DNA of 64,000 bases from contig NZ_SPVG01000072.1 of assembly GCF_004614165.1 (NCBI RefSeq), positions 62,001-126,000 on the forward strand, in the 5' to 3' direction. The translations under genes and the position numbers were made by a program. Below are positions 26,181 to 33,517 of this stretch, in pieces (within the stretch, counting starts at the first letter, position 1; each line of letters opens with the position of its first letter). This stretch comes from Duganella callida (lineage in GTDB: Bacteria; Pseudomonadota; Gammaproteobacteria; Burkholderiales; Burkholderiaceae_D). Under the pieces are notes generated by a model that was given only the letters and a program-made list of their open reading frames with translations, was not told the DNA's origin and searched no databases.

Positions 26181-26437
26181 GCGGCATCGCGTTGCCTGGC
26201 TTGCCAGCGGTCGCACATTTCCTGCATGGCGAGCCAGCTTCCCGCAGATCTACCTAATGAGCGTGAAAGAATTTGTGCCATTGCAGGGCTCACTCGTCCT
26301 TGCCCATTCAAAATGCGATTGAAGGTTGACGCAGCCACGCCAAGCTGTGCAGCAGCCCTTCGGCCGCTAATGTTCTGCGGCCGTAAATAAACTTCCAAAA
26401 TAAATTCACCCGGATGTAGTGGGTCATGCATTTCCAT
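26177..26437 (-). CDS. higA: HigA-type antitoxin (XRE HTH)
   Basis: 86-aa HigA-family antitoxin. It starts with the family signature [17 protein letters not shown] and has an XRE helix-turn-helix ([37 protein letters not shown]). HigA normally neutralises HigB and represses the operon. The start overlaps the stop of the remnant toxin frame (TAATG), as in intact higBA operons. Since the toxin is truncated, HigA is now an orphan antitoxin or plain regulator. The stop overlaps the convergent SDR gene by four bases. Confidence 0.88.
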   Translation of the reverse strand: MEMHDPLHPGEFILEVYLRPQNISGRRAAAQLGVAASTFNRILNGQGRVSPAMAQILSRSLGRSAGSWLAMQEMCDRWQARQRDAA

Positions 26438-26564
26438 TAGTGATAGCCCTCATAATCGACATCATAAGCATCACTCAAGATGAATTCGAACGTTAGCCGC
26501 CGGAGACGATCATGATCACTATAGGCCATGGTTGTAAACACAACAAGCTCAGCCATTTAATCAT
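26437..26564 (-). pseudogene. higB: Remnant of HigB toxin gene
   Basis: Only the two ends of a higB gene appear to remain. At 26564 a GGGAGA site precedes ATG-ATT-AAA (Met-Ile-Lys, the usual HigB start). In another frame, 26556-26437 reads as a 39-aa frame ending RLTFEFILSDAYDVDYEGYH, which matches the conserved HigB C-terminus (RLTFEF...YEDYH). Intact HigB is about 92 aa, so some 60-70 residues with the ribonuclease core are missing and the frame is shifted. Loss of activity is inferred. Confidence 0.7.
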
Positions 26565-26665
26565 TCTCCCGACCGTGTCACGTGGCGCTAAATCAAACCT
26601 GGGAATCGGGGTATCATAGCGACAAGCTATGCCGCAGTGGCGGCGCACAGGATTTGAATCTTTCC

Positions 26666-28480
26666 ATGCATACTCCAGACCCCTCCCAAGTCGCCGAGCG
26701 CCTGGCGCTGTTGCGGGCGGCGATGCGTCAGCAGCAGGTCGACGCGCTGATGGTGCCGTCCGCCGATCCGCATCTGTCCGAATACCTGCCGGAACGCTGG
26801 CAGGGCCGCGAGTGGATGTCGGGTTTCACCGGTTCGGTCGGAACTTTCATCATCACCCTCGAATTTGCCGGCATCTGGACCGATGCCCGCTACTGGACGC
26901 AGGCCGAGCAGCAACTCGCCGGCACCGGCATCCAGCTGATGAAGATCACTTCCGGCGCCAGTGTGCAGTACATCGACTGGCTGGCAGCCCAGCTGAAGCC
27001 GGGCCAGACCCTGGCCGTCGATGGCGCCGTGCTGGGGCTGGCCATCGCCCGCCTGCTGCAACAGGCACTGGAGCCTAAAGACATCAAACTGCGCACCGAT
27101 CTCGATCTGCTGGACCAGGTGTGGCAGGACCGGCCGGCGCTGCCGGCTGCGCCGATCTTCGAGCATCTGCCGCCATATGCGTCGAAAAGCCGCAGCGGCA
27201 AGCTGGCCGACCTGCGCAATGCGATGCAGCAGGCCGGCGCCAACCGCCACCTGATTTCCACGCTGGACGACATCGCCTACCTGTTCAACCTGCGCGGCGC
27301 CGACGTCAACTTCAATCCGATCTTCCTGGCGCATGCCCTGATCACGCCAACCCGCGCCACGCTGTACGTTGCCGACGGCAAGATCGCGCCGGAACTGCGC
27401 GCCGTGCTGGCTGACGAAGGCATCGATGTGGCATCGTACGGGCAGGCCGCCGCCGCGCTGGCCGCATTGCCGGCCGACGCCGTGGTGCTGCTCGACCCGC
27501 GCCGCATCACCCACGGCACGCGCCAGTGGATCGCACCCAAGATCAAGGTGATCGAGGCGATCAACCCGACCACGCTGGCCAAGTCGCGCAAGAGCGAACA
27601 GGACGCCGCCCACATCCGCGCCACCATGGAGCAGGACGGCGCCGCCCTGTGCGAATTCTTCACCTGGCTGGAACATACCCTGGCCAATCCCGACCGCGAA
27701 CCATTGACCGAACTGGACATCGACCGCCAGATCACCGCCGCGCGCGCGCGGCGCCCAGGCTTCATCAGCCCGAGTTTCGCGACCATCGCCGGCTTTGCCG
27801 AAAACGGCGCCATCATGCATTACCGCGCCACCGAGGCGCGCCACGCCGTCATCCACGGCAACAGCCTGCTGCTGATCGACTCCGGCGGCCAGTACCTGGG
27901 CGGCACCACCGACATCACGCGCGTGGTGGCGGTCGGCCGCATCACCGAGGAACACCGCCGCGACTTCACGCTGGTGCTGAAGGGGATGATCGCGCTGTCG
28001 GCCACGCGCTTCCCGCGCGGGACCAAGTCGCCGATGCTGGACGCGATCGCGCGCGCGCCGCTGTGGGCCGAGGGTCTGGACTTCGGCCACGGCACCGGCC
28101 ATGGCGTCGGCTACTTCCTGAACGTGCACGAAGGCCCGCAATCGATCTCGCCGTCGGCCATGCCGGAACCGCAGACGGCGATGGAACCGGGCATGATCAC
28201 CTCCATCGAACCTGGCCTGTACCGGCCGGGCCGCTGGGGCATCCGCATCGAAAACCTGGTGCTGAACCGTCCCGCCGGCCATACCGAATTCGGCGAATTC
28301 CTCAACTTCGAGACACTGACCTTGTGCCCGATCGATACCCGCTGCATCGAACCCGCCCTGCTGCGCGATGAGGAAAAGCGCTGGCTCAACGATTATCACG
28401 CGACAGTGCGCAAGCGCCTGTCGCCACTGCTGTCCGGCGATGCGCTGGCCTGGCTGCAGACCCGTACGGAGGCATTATGA
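26666..28480 (+). CDS. Aminopeptidase P family protein (M24B metallopeptidase)
   Basis: 604-aa Xaa-Pro aminopeptidase of the long, three-domain type (as in eukaryotic XPNPEP1), cleaving N-terminal residues before proline. Two creatinase-like N-terminal domains (about 1-310) precede the pita-bread catalytic domain. Metal ligands are visible: the Asp of LLIDSGGQY, the Asp of GGTTDITR, the His of HGTGHGVG, the Glu of TSIEPGLY and the late Glu of IRIENLVL. The start is the ATG at 26666, the first codon before the conserved N-terminus. Its stop overlaps the next small gene (ATGA). Confidence 0.93.
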   Translation: MHTPDPSQVAERLALLRAAMRQQQVDALMVPSADPHLSEYLPERWQGREWMSGFTGSVGTFIITLEFAGIWTDARYWTQAEQQLAGTGIQLMKITSGASVQYIDWLAAQLKPGQTLAVDGAVLGLAIARLLQQALEPKDIKLRTDLDLLDQVWQDRPALPAAPIFEHLPPYASKSRSGKLADLRNAMQQAGANRHLISTLDDIAYLFNLRGADVNFNPIFLAHALITPTRATLYVADGKIAPELRAVLADEGIDVASYGQAAAALAALPADAVVLLDPRRITHGTRQWIAPKIKVIEAINPTTLAKSRKSEQDAAHIRATMEQDGAALCEFFTWLEHTLANPDREPLTELDIDRQITAARARRPGFISPSFATIAGFAENGAIMHYRATEARHAVIHGNSLLLIDSGGQYLGGTTDITRVVAVGRITEEHRRDFTLVLKGMIALSATRFPRGTKSPMLDAIARAPLWAEGLDFGHGTGHGVGYFLNVHEGPQSISPSAMPEPQTAMEPGMITSIEPGLYRPGRWGIRIENLVLNRPAGHTEFGEFLNFETLTLCPIDTRCIEPALLRDEEKRWLNDYHATVRKRLSPLLSGDALAWLQTRTEAL

Positions 28481-28734
28481 GCGCACGCGCAACCCGGGCC
28501 ACCAGCGCGGTAGACCGTCTGAAACGCCGCACCGGCAACAGCAAATATTCGATGACGGTGACCGGCAGCGGCCACTTCTTCCTCAGCGAAGGCGCCGGCA
28601 ATCCGCCACTGGGGCCGCCGATGGAGCTCGATGAATTCGTCGCCTTCGTCAACGGCATAGAACCGCCGGCGCCCAAGCGCGTCAGCAAACTCGATATCGC
28701 CTTCGAAAAGCAGCTCACCAAAACCAAAAAATAA
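28477..28734 (+). CDS. Small hypothetical protein coupled to aminopeptidase gene
   Basis: 85-aa basic protein of unrecognised family. The N- and C-termini are Lys/Arg-rich (RLKRRTGNSKYS; FEKQLTKTKK), and the centre reads GSGHFFLSEGAGNPPLGPPMELDEFVAFVNGIEPP. The start overlaps the aminopeptidase stop (ATGA), and the MgtC-like gene follows after nine bases, so it sits inside an operon. No signal peptide or membrane segment is seen. Codon use matches its neighbours, which supports a real gene. Confidence 0.7.
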   Translation: MSARATRATSAVDRLKRRTGNSKYSMTVTGSGHFFLSEGAGNPPLGPPMELDEFVAFVNGIEPPAPKRVSKLDIAFEKQLTKTKK

Positions 28735-28743
28735 AGGCATCTC

Positions 28744-29490
28744 ATGCCCGGCTTCGATTTTCTTACGGCTTACTGGTCCCAGTCGGAGCTGGCGACCAAT
28801 GCGGTCATCATCTTGAACCTGCTGGGCGCGCTGGCACTCGGTCTGCTGGTCGGCTACGAGCGCTCTTACCATGGCCGCGCGGCAGGCATGCGCACCTATG
28901 GGCTGGTGTGCATGGCGTCCGCCGCGCTGACGGTGATCGGGGGTTATCCGGCGCACTGGTTCGGCGGCCATGTTTCGCAGTACCTGGTCAGCTCCGATCC
29001 GACCCGCATCGTGCAGGGCATCGTCACCGGCATCGGCTTCCTCGGCGCCGGCGTGATCATGCGCGAGGGATTCAACATCAGCGGTCTGACGACGGCGGCC
29101 TCGATCTGGGCTTCGTCGGTGATCGGCGTGATGGTGGGCGTGGGCTTCTACATGGGCGCCATGGGGCTGGCGCTGCTGTGCGCCTTCTCCATGATTTACC
29201 TGACCAAACTGGAAGCCTGGCTGCCGTCGCGCCACGCCATCGCCATCACCATGCGCTTCAAGGAAGGCTACCGCCCGCAGGAACAGGCGCTGCGCCAGAT
29301 GGCGCTGCAGCGCGGTTATGAAATCGCCGGCGGTTCGATGATGATCGCCAGCGACCGCAACATGCAGGAGTGGCGCTTCGTCGCCATCGCGCTGAGCAAA
29401 CACAGTGGTTCGCCGATGTCCGTGCTGTGCGCGGAACTGGCGGACTTTGAAGGTATCCAAAGCTTCCAGATGACGCACGCGCGCAACTGA
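28744..29490 (+). CDS. MgtC/SapB family membrane protein
   Basis: 248-aa inner-membrane protein of the MgtC/SapB family. The N-terminal half has about four to five helices with the signature LALGLLVGYERSYHGRAAGMRTYGLV (about 35-60) and GIGFLGAGVIMREG (about 98-111). The C-terminal soluble part (about 160-248) resembles the ACT-like domain of MgtC. Family members act in Mg-limitation or acid survival; no Mg2+ leader element is visible here. It follows the 85-aa gene in the same operon. Confidence 0.88.
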   Translation: MPGFDFLTAYWSQSELATNAVIILNLLGALALGLLVGYERSYHGRAAGMRTYGLVCMASAALTVIGGYPAHWFGGHVSQYLVSSDPTRIVQGIVTGIGFLGAGVIMREGFNISGLTTAASIWASSVIGVMVGVGFYMGAMGLALLCAFSMIYLTKLEAWLPSRHAIAITMRFKEGYRPQEQALRQMALQRGYEIAGGSMMIASDRNMQEWRFVAIALSKHSGSPMSVLCAELADFEGIQSFQMTHARN

Positions 29491-29491
29491 C

Positions 29492-30085
29492 ATGAATCCA
29501 CAAGCTCAAGCCGTATTCGATTTCTGGTTCACGCCTGCCGCCGGCCAGGACCCTGAACAGCCGCGCCGCGAATGGTTCCAGAAGAACGACGCCTTCGACC
29601 GCGAGATCGCCCAGCGCTTCGGCACCGAAATCGAACAGGCGCTGGCCGGCGGTCTGCGCGACTGGGATACGCAAGGTCCGCGGGCGGCGCTGGCGCGCAT
29701 CCTGCTGCTGGATCAGTTCTGCCGCAATGTCTACCGTGGCACGCCGCAGGCGTTTGCCGGCGACACGGAGGCGCTGCCGGCCGCGCTGAACATGATCGCC
29801 ACGGGGGCCGACCAGGCGCTGGCGCCGCTGCAGCGCGTCTTCGTCTACATGCCGCTGGAGCACGCGGAAGACATGACGATGCAGGAACAGTGTGTGCGCC
29901 TGTTCACGCGCCTGGCGGCGGAGCGGCCCGACAATAAAGGCATCGCCGGCAATCTCGATTACGCGCATCGCCATTACGAAGTGATACGGCGCTTCGGCCG
30001 CTTCCCGCATCGTAACGCCATCCTGGGCCGCGTTTCGACGCCGGAAGAAGTGGTATTCCTCAAGCAGCCGGGATCGGGCTTCTGA
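29492..30085 (+). CDS. DUF924 family protein
   Basis: 197-aa soluble helical protein matching DUF924. It starts with AVFDFWFTPAAGQDPEQPRREWFQKNDAFD, the central LARILLLDQFCRNVYRGTP is the most conserved block, and YMPLEHAEDMTMQEQCVRLF is the second helix pair. The fold is TPR-like and the function unknown. It begins one base after the MgtC-like stop and overlaps the following gene (TGATG), so it belongs to the same run of coupled genes. Confidence 0.9.
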   Translation: MNPQAQAVFDFWFTPAAGQDPEQPRREWFQKNDAFDREIAQRFGTEIEQALAGGLRDWDTQGPRAALARILLLDQFCRNVYRGTPQAFAGDTEALPAALNMIATGADQALAPLQRVFVYMPLEHAEDMTMQEQCVRLFTRLAAERPDNKGIAGNLDYAHRHYEVIRRFGRFPHRNAILGRVSTPEEVVFLKQPGSGF

Positions 30086-30927
30086 TGGCGCCAGCGCTGA
30101 ACCTGATCGGCGCCGGCCATGTCGGCCGCGTGTTCGGCCGGCTGCTCGCGCGGCACGGCGGCTTCCGCATCCAGCAGGTGCTGACGCGCAGCGCCGCGTC
30201 GGCGCGGCAGGCGGTGGATTTCATCGGTACGGGCAGCATCGCCATCGCGTATGAACAGCTGCAGCCGGCCGCCGTCCACATACTGGCGGTGGGCGATGAC
30301 CAGATCGCCGCAGCCTGCGAGGCGTTGGCGCGCGCCGTGCCACTGAAGGACAGCATCGTCTTCCACTGCAGCGGCGCACTGGCGTCCGATGCATTGCAGG
30401 CCGCGCGCGATGCCGGCGCGCTGACCGCCAGCGTGCACCCGATCCGCAGCTTTGCCGATCCGGCCGCGGTGGCAGAGCAGTTCGCCGGTACTTTCTGCGG
30501 CATGGAAGGCGATGCAGACGCGCTGGCCGTGCTGACGCCGGCGCTGCAAGCCATCGGCGCGCAGCCGGTGACTATCGATGCCGCCGCCAAAACCGTGTAC
30601 CACGCGGCGGCCGTCTTCGCCAGCAATTACCTGGTGACGGTGCTGGACGCCGCCTTGCGCGCTTACCAGGCCGCCGGCATTCCCGAAGAGATCGCGCGCC
30701 GGCTGGCGCAACCGCTGGCCAGCGAGACCATGGACAATGTCTTCCGCCTCGGCGCCGCCGCCGCGTTGAGCGGTCCGATCGCGCGCGGCGATCTGGCCAC
30801 GGTGGCACGCCAGCAGCAGGCGGTCACAGCATGGGATGCGCCAACGGGAGCGTTGTATCGGTCTCTTGTCGCGCCAACCACAGACTTGGCGAAACGCAAA
30901 CACGCGAATGAGCGCTTCGGTGCCTAA
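30085..30927 (+). CDS. DUF2520 / Rossmann-like NAD(P)-binding protein
   Basis: 280-aa protein with an N-terminal dinucleotide-binding fold (LIGAGHVGRVFG, GxGxxG, residues about 7-18) and a C-terminal helical DUF2520 domain (about 130-270, with the conserved YHAAAVFASNYLVTVLDAA). The architecture is like 6-phosphogluconate-dehydrogenase-type reductases such as F420:NADP oxidoreductase. An NAD(P)-dependent reduction is inferred, substrate unknown. It is the last gene of the coupled run from the aminopeptidase. Confidence 0.87.
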   Translation: MAPALNLIGAGHVGRVFGRLLARHGGFRIQQVLTRSAASARQAVDFIGTGSIAIAYEQLQPAAVHILAVGDDQIAAACEALARAVPLKDSIVFHCSGALASDALQAARDAGALTASVHPIRSFADPAAVAEQFAGTFCGMEGDADALAVLTPALQAIGAQPVTIDAAAKTVYHAAAVFASNYLVTVLDAALRAYQAAGIPEEIARRLAQPLASETMDNVFRLGAAAALSGPIARGDLATVARQQQAVTAWDAPTGALYRSLVAPTTDLAKRKHANERFGA

Positions 30928-30975
30928 TTTCTGGCAAATTACCGCTTAACAACTATATTTCAACTGGATGCAGTA

Positions 30976-30990
30976 CTTGTCCGGGACAAG
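30976..30990. promoter_or_regulatory. Perfect 15-bp palindrome upstream of a hypothetical gene
   Basis: CTTGTCC-G-GGACAAG lies in a 180-base AT-richer gap (30928-31107) that otherwise shows no gene. A wider pair TTGTGG/CCACAA flanks 16 bases just downstream. The position, 118 bases before the next start codon, is compatible with an operator. No cognate regulator can be named. Confidence 0.4.
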
Positions 30991-31107
30991 AATGTTGTGG
31001 TTTGACTGCGCTTTCGCCACAAATAAGTATCGGGATCAGTCGACAAACCTGAGAATTCGCAATAAGCTTTGTTTTCTAGAAGAATTATCGAGCCTGAGGG
31101 GTAAGAC

Positions 31108-31470
31108 ATGTTATTTCTGAAAAGTACAACCGTTACGAAAGCCCCTGGCATTTACGACGTCGACATCGCCGCCAAGCCGCCAGGCAAGACCTTTGGCGTA
31201 TTCCTGGCCACCGACCCGGACAATCCGCCGACCGAGGTGCTGAACCAGCTGACGGCGCTGGGCTTCAAGAATACCTACAGCGGTCCTTACACCCACAAGG
31301 ACCGCGGCAAGGTGCTGGACCTGCACTTCCAGAAAGACGGCACCGATCTGTTCCAGGGCTGGAAAACCGAAGAGATGGAAGCCAACATGGCCGCCATCAC
31401 CGCCCTGTTCAACAGCGTCGGCATCACCATCACGCCGCGAGTTATGAGCCTGGCGGAAGCGTACGCTTAA
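31108..31470 (+). CDS. Hypothetical protein, 120 aa
   Basis: Soluble protein of unrecognised family with no signal peptide or membrane segment. The order of elements suggests a small alpha/beta domain: KAPGIYDVDIAAKPPGK, FGVFLATDPDNPPTEVLNQL, the aromatic/charged YSGPYTHKDRGKVLDLHFQ, and a helical tail EEMEANMAAITALFNSVGI. The start ATG has GAGGGG upstream. It stands alone, convergent with the molybdopterin-type gene, and preceded by a palindrome that may control it. Confidence 0.65.
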   Translation: MLFLKSTTVTKAPGIYDVDIAAKPPGKTFGVFLATDPDNPPTEVLNQLTALGFKNTYSGPYTHKDRGKVLDLHFQKDGTDLFQGWKTEEMEANMAAITALFNSVGITITPRVMSLAEAYA

Positions 31471-31477
31471 GAGGTCT

Positions 31478-32059
31478 CTAAGCCTGCACGTCGATGTGAT
31501 ACAAGCCCCAGGGGCACAGGCCGTAGCGGTCCGCCAGCGGCCTGGCAGCCATCTCGGGCACCTTGTCCGCCTCGTACACCGCCCATAGCGGGCCGAGTCC
31601 GCCCAGCGGCATCGGTGCGCCATCCAGATGGGTGGCCACGATGTAGCGCTGCGCGCGCGCCTGCGCCACCGTCACCGTCGCCGCGAAGCCATCGATCGCG
31701 CGCAGCACCAGTCTGGTGTTGTCGTTCAGCCTGGCGCCGGCCGCCTTCATCACCTCCAGCAGCAACGGGCCTTGCAGCGTATGCTGCTTCGCATCGTATT
31801 CCAGCGTCGGCTTGATGGCGATGGCCGGCAGCGCCGTCAGCGCGGCGAAATCGAAAGCATGCGCCTTGTCGAACGATTGCTTCTGCTTGACCATCATCTG
31901 ATCCTTGACCGGATCGAGCTTGCCGCGGTTGGTCAGGCTGATGGCGCCGGTGACGGTCAGCAACGCCGGACCGGCGCTGGCGGCGGCCTGCGCGCGCGTG
32001 GCGGTTGCGGCGGACAAGCCTACCAGTGCGGCGCTGCCCAGGAACTGGCGTTTTTTCAT
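31478..32059 (-). CDS. Exported molybdopterin-oxidoreductase-fold protein
   Basis: 193-aa protein resembling the short oxidoreductases with a sulfite-oxidase-like molybdopterin fold: LLTVTGAISLTN, then FDFAALTALP and GPLLLEVMKAAGA, then YIVATHLDGAPMPLGGLGPLWAVYE. The N-terminus MKKRQFLGSAALVGLSA resembles a Tat signal but has Lys-Arg instead of Arg-Arg. The only cysteine lies near the C-terminus (YGLCPWG), not where a molybdenum-ligating Cys is expected, so cofactor use is doubtful. Periplasmic location is inferred. It is divergent from alkB. Confidence 0.7.
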   Translation of the reverse strand: MKKRQFLGSAALVGLSAATATRAQAAASAGPALLTVTGAISLTNRGKLDPVKDQMMVKQKQSFDKAHAFDFAALTALPAIAIKPTLEYDAKQHTLQGPLLLEVMKAAGARLNDNTRLVLRAIDGFAATVTVAQARAQRYIVATHLDGAPMPLGGLGPLWAVYEADKVPEMAARPLADRYGLCPWGLYHIDVQA

Positions 32060-32101
32060 GCGTGATACTCCAGAAAAGTCAGGTGCCGTATCATAACGCG
32101 C

Positions 32102-32707
32102 ATGGACTTATTTGCCGACGACACCCGCCTCAATCCCATCCCCATCGAAGACGGCGAATTATGGTTCCAGCAGCGCCTGGCGCTGGACCTGCCGCCCGAC
32201 GAGGTGATGCGGCGCCTGCTGGCCGAAACCGACTGGCGCGAGGAACAGATCCAGGTCTGGGGCAAATTGCACATGCAGCCGCGTCTGTCGGCCTGGCATG
32301 GCGAGGCCAGCTACCGTTATTCCGGCAAGACCTTCCATCCGCAGCCATTCACCGCGCTGCAACTGCACATCAAACAGGCGGTCGAACGCGTTACCGGACG
32401 GCAGTTCAACAGCGTCCTGCTCAATTACTACCGCAACGAACGCGACAGTATGGGCTTCCATGCCGACGACGAGCGCGAACTGGGCCGCAATCCGGCGGTT
32501 GCCTCGGTCAGCTTCGGCGCGCCGCGCACCTTCATCCTCAAACACCGGCGGCTGCCGAAAACCGTCAAGCTGGCGCTGGGCGACGGTTGCCTGTTATTGA
32601 TGGCCGGCGCGCTGCAAAGCCACTGGACGCACGGCATCAACAAGGAGCGCACCCCGCGCGGACCGCGCATCAACCTCACTTTCCGGCAAATTCACCCCGA
32701 TTTTTAA
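32102..32707 (+). CDS. AlkB-like 2-oxoglutarate/Fe(II) dioxygenase
   Basis: 201-aa enzyme of the AlkB family (ALKBH2/3-like) that oxidatively removes alkyl groups from DNA or RNA bases. The iron-binding HxD is in MGFHADDE and the distal His in SHWTHGINK; the 2-oxoglutarate Arg pair lies in RGPRINLTFR. The substrate-recognition lid QPRLSAWHGEASYRYSG is present. Length is normal. It is a single gene, with 42 bases between its start and that of the divergent gene. Confidence 0.92.
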   Translation: MDLFADDTRLNPIPIEDGELWFQQRLALDLPPDEVMRRLLAETDWREEQIQVWGKLHMQPRLSAWHGEASYRYSGKTFHPQPFTALQLHIKQAVERVTGRQFNSVLLNYYRNERDSMGFHADDERELGRNPAVASVSFGAPRTFILKHRRLPKTVKLALGDGCLLLMAGALQSHWTHGINKERTPRGPRINLTFRQIHPDF

Positions 32708-32713
32708 AGTCCC

Positions 32714-32740
32714 CTTAAGTTTGGCTTAAGTGAATTTAAG
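32714..32740 (+). promoter_or_regulatory. Three direct TTAAG repeats upstream of outer-membrane protein gene
   Basis: CTTAAGT, CTTAAGT and TTTAAGC recur with TTAAG at 32715, 32726 and 32736, spacing 11 and 10 bases. Such helical-period direct repeats are typical of OmpR/PhoB-class response-regulator sites. They lie about 155-180 bases before the start codon of the OMP gene, in a gap of 186 bases. Function is inferred. Confidence 0.4.
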
Positions 32741-32893
32741 CCAGTGATAATTCTGCTTACATGATGTAACACTTATTATTAAATTGGTCCACACAGCAGT
32801 TGGCCGAAGTGCTATCTTGAACCCATCGCAATTCACAAGGAACTGCGATCCCAGGCAAGACCTTGTTAAACCAATGCTGAAAGATCCAATATC

Positions 32894-33496
32894 ATGAAAA
32901 ATACTCTGATCGCACTGATTGCCACCGCTGCCGCTCTGGGCGGTTCCGCTGCTTACGCACAAAACAACCAGGACGCCGCCGGCACCGCCTACATCGGCGC
33001 CGGTGTTGTCGGCAGCCGTTATGACTTCGACGCCGCGGGCGCCGGCGCTGTCAGCGGCGACAACCACAGCGGCACCAAAGCCGGTGGCAAAATTTATGGC
33101 GGTTACAACATCACCAATACCTGGGCGGTGGAAGCCGGCTACACCGACTTCGGCAAACGCAGCTACAACTACAGCGTAGGCGGCGCGGCCGGCGGCCTGC
33201 AGACCGATGCCCACTCCTACTACGTGGCCGGTAAGGGCACCTGGCCAGTCGCCAACGACTTCGCCGTGTTCGCCAAACTGGGCGTGGCGCGCAACCACAA
33301 CGAAGTGAACACCTCCGGTATCGCTTCGGTGAACGGCAGCGACAACAAAACCGCGCTGTACGCCTCGGTGGGTGGCGAGTATGCCATCAACAAGAACGTC
33401 AAAGTCTCGCTGGAGTATGAAAACTACGGCAAGAACGACATCGATGTCGGCCGCAAAAACGGCGCCATCACTGCTGGCCTGCGCTACAACTTCTAA
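32894..33496 (+). CDS. Outer-membrane beta-barrel protein (OmpA-like transmembrane domain)
   Basis: 200-aa protein with a signal peptide (to about residue 22, SAAYA-Q) and an eight-strand-type barrel: alternating aromatic/glycine strands such as GTAYIGAGVVGSRYDF, AGGKIYGGYNITNTWAVEAGYTDFGK and KVSLEYENYG, ending in the outer-membrane C-terminal signature GLRYNF (terminal Phe). It lacks an OmpA peptidoglycan domain. Codon choice is biased to C-ending codons, as in highly expressed genes. A clear terminator follows (33527-33568). Confidence 0.88.
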   Translation: MKNTLIALIATAAALGGSAAYAQNNQDAAGTAYIGAGVVGSRYDFDAAGAGAVSGDNHSGTKAGGKIYGGYNITNTWAVEAGYTDFGKRSYNYSVGGAAGGLQTDAHSYYVAGKGTWPVANDFAVFAKLGVARNHNEVNTSGIASVNGSDNKTALYASVGGEYAINKNVKVSLEYENYGKNDIDVGRKNGAITAGLRYNF

Positions 33497-33517
33497 GCGC
33501 ACCGCCGTCTGACCTCT

